From: Candidatus Atribacteria bacterium | GTDB taxonomy: Bacteria > Bipolaricaulota > Bipolaricaulia > UBA7950 > UBA9294 | Reading direction: 5' to 3' | Assembly (NCBI GenBank): GCA_004525685.1 | Contig: SPBW01000032.1 | Coordinates: 1 to 16,568 of the forward strand | Length of the DNA: 16,568 nt | In this document: positions 14,970-16,568 of the stretch, one piece after another | Layout: each line of letters starts with the position of its first letter | Numbering within the stretch: the first letter of the stretch is position 1 | Translations under genes and position numbers: made by a program | Notes under the pieces: model-generated | Databases searched by the model: none | Told to the model about the DNA's origin: nothing | Seen by the model: the letters and a program-made list of their open reading frames with translations, nothing else

Positions 14970-16568
14970 GTGTCAACCAAGAGGGCTGTATTCGGTGCGT
15001 GCGTTGTTCTACTCCTAGTTGGGCTCGGGGCTAGCGCGGCTCAACCAGTTATCACGGGAGTCTCCATTCCCAATGTGGCGATGAAGATAGGAGACACGGT
15101 CACTGCGATCATCTCTGTCCAGTCTGACTCGCTGACGACGTATGACTTGAATACGAGCGCCATCGGTGGCTATGCCCTCAGCAACCGAATCAAGCTCGAC
15201 AGCACAACCTATACTGCCCAATTCACTGTTACTTCTGGTGGTACAGACTATGCAGCGGGTGCAGACATTCCGACGAGCGTGACGCTTGCTGATGACATAC
15301 TCATCGATACCTGGAGCACAGCGATCTCTCAAGCCGGGGACCCGATTGATGCCAATCGGCCCACTGTAACGTCGATCATACGGGATGATCTGAACCCGAC
15401 GAAGGAAGCGCAAGTATCCATTCAAGTGGACTTCTCCGAATCGGTGACCGGCGTGGCAGTAAGCAACTTCAGCATCGATGCATCCGGAGGACAGACTACG
15501 GCATCGATTGCCAGCGCGGGCCCTGGTGGGTTGTCAGCCGTCTGGCTGGTTGTGCTGAATACGGTTGATGACGCGACCGGAACGCTCAGCATCGACTTGG
15601 ATTCCAACCTGTCGAACATCACAGATAATGCAGGCAATGCGCTGCTGGTTGGCTCTACTGCAGGCGAAGTCTACGACGTCGATCGACTCGATCCGACAGT
15701 GTCGGTGACGATGTCAGACTATGCACTCATCGTTGGTGAGACAGCGCTGGTAACGTTCACGTTCTCGGAGGCTGTACTGAATTTCGATGCGACAGACGTG
15801 AGCGTAGAGAACGGCGGGATTGGCGCAGTGACGGTCACCGGGAATCCGCTGGTGTACACGGGCACATTTACACCGACGGACGATCTGGAAGATGCGACGA
15901 ACGTGATCACGGCAGGTGTGGCGTGGACGGACGCAATCGGGAATCCTCCCGCAGCGGCCTCTTCTTCCCCGAACTACACGATTGACACGAAAGAACCGGT
16001 CGTCGTCGTGACAATGTCCGATTATGCGCTCATTGTGGGTGAGACGGCGCTGGTAACGTTCACGTTCACCGAAGCGCCGACAGGATTCGATGCGACCGAC
16101 GTGAGCGTGCAAAACGGCGGCATGGGTGCCGTGACGGTCACCGGGAACCCGCTGGTGTACACGGGCACATTCACGCCGACTGACGATGTGGAAGATGCGA
16201 CGAACGTGATCACGGCAGGCGCCGCATGGACAGACGCAGCCGGGAACGCACCGCTGGCAGGCGACGACTCGCCCAACTACGCGATCGACACGACGGAACC
16301 GACGGTTGTGGTGACGATGTCGGACGACGCATTGATCGTCGGGGAGACGGCGCTGGTGACGTTCACCTTCACAGACATTGTTGGCGTGCTGAACTTCGAC
16401 GAGACAGACGTGAGTGTAGAGAACGGGAGTATCGGGGCGGTGACAGTCACCGGGAACCCGCTGGTGTACACGGGCACATTTACACCGACTGACGATCTGG
16501 AAGATGCGGTCAACGTGATCTCAGCAGGCGTCGCATGGACTGACGATGCCGGGAATGCACCGCTGGCA
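14970..16568 (+). CDS. Secreted multi-domain Ig-like repeat protein, 3' end beyond window
   Basis: A frame opens at GTG 14970 and runs without a stop to the last base: 533 codons, continuing outside. Residues 1-24 are a signal peptide (charged STKRA, hydrophobic VVLLLVGLG, cleavage after ASA or SAA before QP). Two divergent beta-rich domains follow (about 25-130 and 131-240), the second ending in an NITDNAGNAL motif common in bacterial Ig-like adhesin domains. Then come three near-identical Ig-like repeats from residue 242. Each contains MSDxALIVGETALVTFTF, DVSVxNG and GAVTVTGNPLVYTGTFTPTD. The lack of cysteine after the signal peptide and the many Thr, Asp and Val residues suit an exported surface or extracellular protein. 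Anchor and function cannot be seen because the end is missing. It could be an adhesin, S-layer-like or matrix protein; I do not recognise a specific gene. Confidence 0.88.
   Translation, partial: MSTKRAVFGACVVLLLVGLGASAAQPVITGVSIPNVAMKIGDTVTAIISVQSDSLTTYDLNTSAIGGYALSNRIKLDSTTYTAQFTVTSGGTDYAAGADIPTSVTLADDILIDTWSTAISQAGDPIDANRPTVTSIIRDDLNPTKEAQVSIQVDFSESVTGVAVSNFSIDASGGQTTASIASAGPGGLSAVWLVVLNTVDDATGTLSIDLDSNLSNITDNAGNALLVGSTAGEVYDVDRLDPTVSVTMSDYALIVGETALVTFTFSEAVLNFDATDVSVENGGIGAVTVTGNPLVYTGTFTPTDDLEDATNVITAGVAWTDAIGNPPAAASSSPNYTIDTKEPVVVVTMSDYALIVGETALVTFTFTEAPTGFDATDVSVQNGGMGAVTVTGNPLVYTGTFTPTDDVEDATNVITAGAAWTDAAGNAPLAGDDSPNYAIDTTEPTVVVTMSDDALIVGETALVTFTFTDIVGVLNFDETDVSVENGSIGAVTVTGNPLVYTGTFTPTDDLEDAVNVISAGVAWTDDAGNAPLA
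15693..16568 (+). repeat. Tandem 303-base (101-residue) Ig-like repeats, two full and one cut
   Basis: Units begin at 15693, 15996 and 16299, each on a PTVSV/PVVVV/PTVVV codon run; the first two are exactly 303 bases and in frame. The third has a 6-base insertion (TDIVGVLNF against SEAVLNF) and is cut at 270 bases by the window end. Identity is high at the DNA level: a core of about 70 bases from GTGACGGTCACC (15828, 16131; GTGACAGTCACC at 16440) is almost unchanged. This suggests recent duplication or ongoing gene conversion. Confidence 0.92.

Noticed and set aside
15714..16513. Minus-strand frames of 63-132 codons opposite the repeat protein, themselves repeated
   Set aside because: They only mirror the 303-base repeats of the + strand gene, which has a signal peptide, a strong ribosome binding site and conserved Ig-like motifs.
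15693..16568. Regularly spaced repeats considered as a CRISPR-like array
   Set aside because: The repeat unit is 303 bases, in frame and coding throughout, with no short repeat/spacer alternation.

Overview
The window is a stretch of ordinary chromosome from a diderm (two-membrane) bacterium of moderate GC content (about 55% by eye). An Omp85/BamA outer-membrane assembly protein, a periplasmic Skp/OmpH-like protein and a complete peptidoglycan/division gene set show this. The lineage is uncertain. No lpxD/lpxA/lpxB accompany bamA-skp-fabZ as they do in proteobacteria, and a formiminotransferase sits inside the envelope cluster. From memory of gene content this would suit a deep-branching diderm such as Bipolaricaulota (Acetothermia), with Synergistota- or Thermotogota-like lineages as alternatives. 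That is a low-confidence inference.

Layout, all on the + strand except one tRNA. (1) 1-1434: the 3' part of a ComM/YifB-type AAA+ ATPase. (2) 1563-4555: outer-membrane biogenesis, bamA then an skp-like gene. (3) 4569-7227: fabZ, a glutamate formiminotransferase and murD, tightly packed with 4-base overlaps. (4) 7378-10957: ftsW, murG and murC, again with 4-base overlaps. (5) 10958-11234: a noncoding gap where murB and ddl often lie in dcw clusters; it carries a near-consensus promoter. (6) 11235-14347: ftsQ, ftsA and ftsZ. (7) 14348-14620: a hairpin after ftsZ, then a minus-strand tRNA-Leu(CAA) with its own promoter and terminator. (8) 14970 to the window end: the start of a large secreted protein made of Ig-like repeats, with exact 303-base periodicity, still open at the window edge.

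How the genes work together: BamA and the Skp-like protein handle outer-membrane protein transport and insertion, and FabZ supplies fatty acids for membranes. MurD and MurC build the UDP-MurNAc-peptide, MurG makes lipid II, and FtsW polymerises glycan at the septum. FtsQ, FtsA and FtsZ organise the divisome. The cluster is a reduced dcw locus: mraZ, mraW, ftsL, ftsI, murE, murF, mraY, murB and ddl are not in the window.

I found no mobile element, CRISPR array, defence module or clearly new system. The points most worth a second look are the formiminotransferase embedded in the envelope operon, the tandem-repeat surface protein, the FtsZ with a short linker and a basic tail beyond its conserved C-terminal peptide, the long membrane-anchored Skp-like protein, and a possible 38-residue ORF before the surface gene.
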